A DNA stretch of 29,751 bases from Phoronis australis (Eukaryota; Phoronida; Phoronidae), in NCBI GenBank assembly GCA_002633005.1, contig NMRA01001201.1, positions 1 to 29,751 of the forward strand. Reading direction: 5' to 3'. This document shows, in pieces, positions 27,333 through 29,751 of this stretch. Within the stretch, counting starts at the first letter, position 1. Each line of letters starts with the position of its first letter. The translations under genes were made by a program, and so were the position numbers. A model generated the notes under the pieces. The model searched no databases and was not told the origin of the DNA. It was given only the letters and a program-made list of their open reading frames with translations.

Positions 27333-28416
27333 CTAGGCTACGGGAGGATTCAACGTCACAGGAAAGAAAAACGAAAAAACATGTGAGTATGCACATGTTG
27401 ATCTGTCAACTGGACTACGTTCTCGCAGGGTTAATGAGCTATCTCTTTGTGCTGTACAGCCTCAGTGACGTCACGAAAAAAGCGCTTGCAGTGGGGCATT
27501 ACGGAACTAATAAATGTTTATATTTCAAAGTAAAAAAGAAAAATACTATGCACTATTTAGGAATATGTGGATGCCTGTACCCAACCTTTATACTTTCAAA
27601 GTTCTTATCAAAGTGCTGAAACATGTAGTTCAGGCCTCTTTTAAGAACGCAAATAATGCAAGTTCAATATTGCCAACGCCAGAAAATTGTAGCATTCTCG
27701 ATCCCCTAGGTGACGCTTAGCGCCATGTCCCTAACCAATCATAAATTACAACGCATAGTAAGGTTAAAGGTCAGGAAGCTTGGGCGCTAGCACCGTGAGC
27801 CGAAGTCAGTATGTAGTCTGCAGAGCTCACTACTTGTCAAGTTTACAATAACAGTATTTGGAATTTATGGAATTCAACGGTCTTCAGTATGACAGTGCTA
27901 GCTGGGTCACCGGGTCTTAAATCTCTGTTAACTTGTACACAGAACCACAACAAAAGTGAACTGAACGTCAGCCAGCCGCGTGTGCTTGAATTAATTGGCT
28001 TAACGCTTTAAGCTGCCCGAAAGCGCTTTTAATAATCTGCAGGTGTTTACCAATACATATTTGTGTCCGGAATAGACTCCAATGTAACAATAATAAATTA
28101 AGACGAAGGACAGGGTACTAAGGATCTCAAAAAACGAAACAACATTTTGAAGAAAACTATCAACTATACTAACAGGCGAAACATTTAGTTGCTTAAAACT
28201 ATATAAAATCTGACTTTTTCGCACTTCGAAAGTACTTTAAAACTCATACCGGAAGAGAAAATGAAAATAACAGTTTCTTACCGATTCTGAGCCAATCTCT
28301 CATCTACAGAGTGTAAATTTCATTGCAAGACAGCCAGCAATCGGCAACATTTCATCACAGAGTACTGTACGTGGATCCATTTTTTGAACACAAGAGTCAC
28401 AGGCCTCGACGCTATT

Positions 28417-28510
28417 AAAATCGCCAGATCACATTTTGCGACCTAGCCAAAATCCGAGGTCGCACTTTGGAAATCCAGCTCGCATTTGTAAATGCCAGGT
28501 CACAAAATTT
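28417..28510 (+). repeat. Degenerate tandem array of about 20-nt units
   Basis: Successive units near 28419, 28450, 28471 and 28490 follow the pattern AAATnCCAGnTCGCATTTTG (for example AAATCCAGCTCGCATTTGT and AAATGCCAGGTCACAAAATT). A related word, AAATTTCAGATCGCAAAATT, appears at about 28596. Divergence between units is high. Confidence 0.6.
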
Positions 28511-29751
28511 TCCCTATATTTTTAGCGCCAAAATTCATTTTAGACCATCGAGAAAATGTTCAAATTATGCTCTTACCTGCAGCGTTAAATACTCACAAAT
28601 TTCAGATCGCAAAATTGACTTCGTTCATGCAGGTACGGCGTTACTCTTCTTCACGACCGCCATTGAAAGGCCTTTGAGCGCAAGGAAAGTTGCCGACGTG
28701 AAAGTTGAATCAGTGCTTTCTAACCGACAAGTGCATTCGAGTAGCTAAGTTTGCGATGTGAAAAGGGAGAAAATGCCAGTTGGAAAATTATTCGGGATTT
28801 TGCTAGGCCTGACCTGCTACTGGCTATCATCAAAGTCGTTAAAGATTCAAACGAACCCGGAGTGCAAATTCCCTCCACTTTATGTTTGCAACCCAAATTT
28901 TGCAACTTTTAAAACTCGACGTTTGAAAAAACATCTGTCGAAAAAATCCGTAAAACAATGACCTATTTGGATGCGCGTGAACAATTCAGTGCAAATTTCA
29001 CCACAAAAATGTGGTAATTATGCTGTTTACGTACTCAACAAGTAGTTTTTATTCAAATGAATAGCGTCTCAATAATTCCCGACTCACTCCGTTCGGGTCT
29101 CCATCGGTAATGGCGAGTTTGCTTCTCAATACCTTCCAAGTACGGGAAAAATAGGTCAGTCACAAAACGACACGCAATCTTCTTTCGGAGGTATACAAAA
29201 AACCGGGATTTGGTTTTTACATATTAAGAAAAGACGTTTTTTGAAAACTGAATTTGTGATGTAAAATGACAGTGACACACTACATAAGCTGCGTGTCAAT
29301 TTTAAACCACGCGCTGTCGTTTGTGACGCGCTATGATGGGCGCTAGCCTGAAGTGTGGGCGCTTAATTAGAAATTCTCAAAATTTAAGAGGAAACTCTTA
29401 GTAGATCAGTGAGCGCTTATTATGAAACACTTCAAAGGTAGGGAATAGGCTTGTACTTGAGCATAGTAGTTAACCTTAGTGTTAGCGGTAATAAGATATT
29501 AAACACTGCAACAAGTAAGGATGACTTTCTGGATATCGTTACCCCCTACACTGTAGGCCTACCCTTTTTAGCCACCCGGAATAATTTTGTTTTTAATTAG
29601 TACCCGCTTCAGCCGGAAAAAAATTGTTTCTATTGGAGTCTGAACATTTTACGGCGACGGTGGTTCGGGGAGCGAAAAGTTGCCGGGAGGGAGGTGTATG
29701 AAGAGAAGAATAAAAAGTTCGCTAGCCACAATTTCGCATCTAGTACCCGTT

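Larger units (their letters stand above)
26086..29751. other. No recognised receptor exon upstream of the EGF exons
   Basis: Apart from the promoter-like block, the stem, hairpin, tandem array and repeat copy B listed separately, I find no exon with EGF, Ig or signal-peptide character on the minus strand and no convincing gene on the plus strand. Open frames at 26716-26955 and 27284-27619 lack family signatures. The signal-peptide exon of the receptor should lie farther right, unless it is too short to recognise. Confidence 0.6.

Noticed and set aside
28260-28390. Minus-strand candidate first exon (MKCCRLLAVLQ or MDPRTVLCDEML) before a gtaaga donor
   Set aside because: Both frames stop before the donor, so it cannot be the signal-peptide exon of the receptor as it stands.
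1-29751. tRNA genes, CRISPR arrays, bacterial operons, riboswitches
   Set aside because: No clear tRNA B-box in a cloverleaf context was seen, and the intron-split gene rules out a prokaryotic reading.

Overview
The window looks like one intron-rich stretch of metazoan nuclear DNA: AT-rich, with dispersed repeats and no prokaryotic-style gene packing. The main content is a single large gene on the minus strand. I could join 22 exons by hand (24466 down to 1). All splice phases agree and there is no stop or frameshift over 1126 complete codons. The lineage cannot be fixed from the sequence alone. The gene structure and a Tx1/L1-like LINE would fit an early-branching animal such as an anthozoan cnidarian (coral or anemone), but that is inference.

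The gene encodes a receptor-type protein tyrosine phosphatase (RPTP). From the N-terminal side, which is on the right, the order is: two Tie-like EGF modules (exons at 24.4 and 19.4 kb); five fibronectin type III domains (18.5 to 12.0 kb); a sixth, membrane-proximal FN3-like domain with an RRRR motif (11.3 to 10.1 kb); a stalk; a transmembrane helix (8.7 kb); a basic juxtamembrane segment; and one complete cytoplasmic phosphatase domain (7.2 kb to 1) with the WPD Asp, the [10 protein letters not shown] signature and the Q-loop. The 5' end (signal peptide and any further modules) and the 3' end (a possible second phosphatase domain, stop codon, poly(A) site) are outside the window or unrecognised. 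Residue numbers below count from the first complete codon of the 24.4 kb exon.

The introns hold most of the repeats. The 4.8 kb intron between the two EGF exons carries a decayed LINE on the plus strand (20.27 to about 22.5 kb) that has lost most of its reverse transcriptase. Other introns hold a G-rich minisatellite-like run (13.0 kb), small microsatellites and weak repeat pairs.

Right of 24.47 kb I find no further receptor exon. This part holds a likely dead THAP-type DNA transposon: an 18-bp perfect inverted repeat at 24626 and 26068 encloses a frameshifted THAP zinc-finger domain. Next to it is a compact promoter-like block (CCAAT, CRE palindrome, TATA; 26.32 to 26.40 kb) followed by a sequence that folds into a long stem (26.52 to 26.62 kb). 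Farther right are a near-perfect hairpin (27.30 kb) and a degenerate tandem array (28.4 kb).
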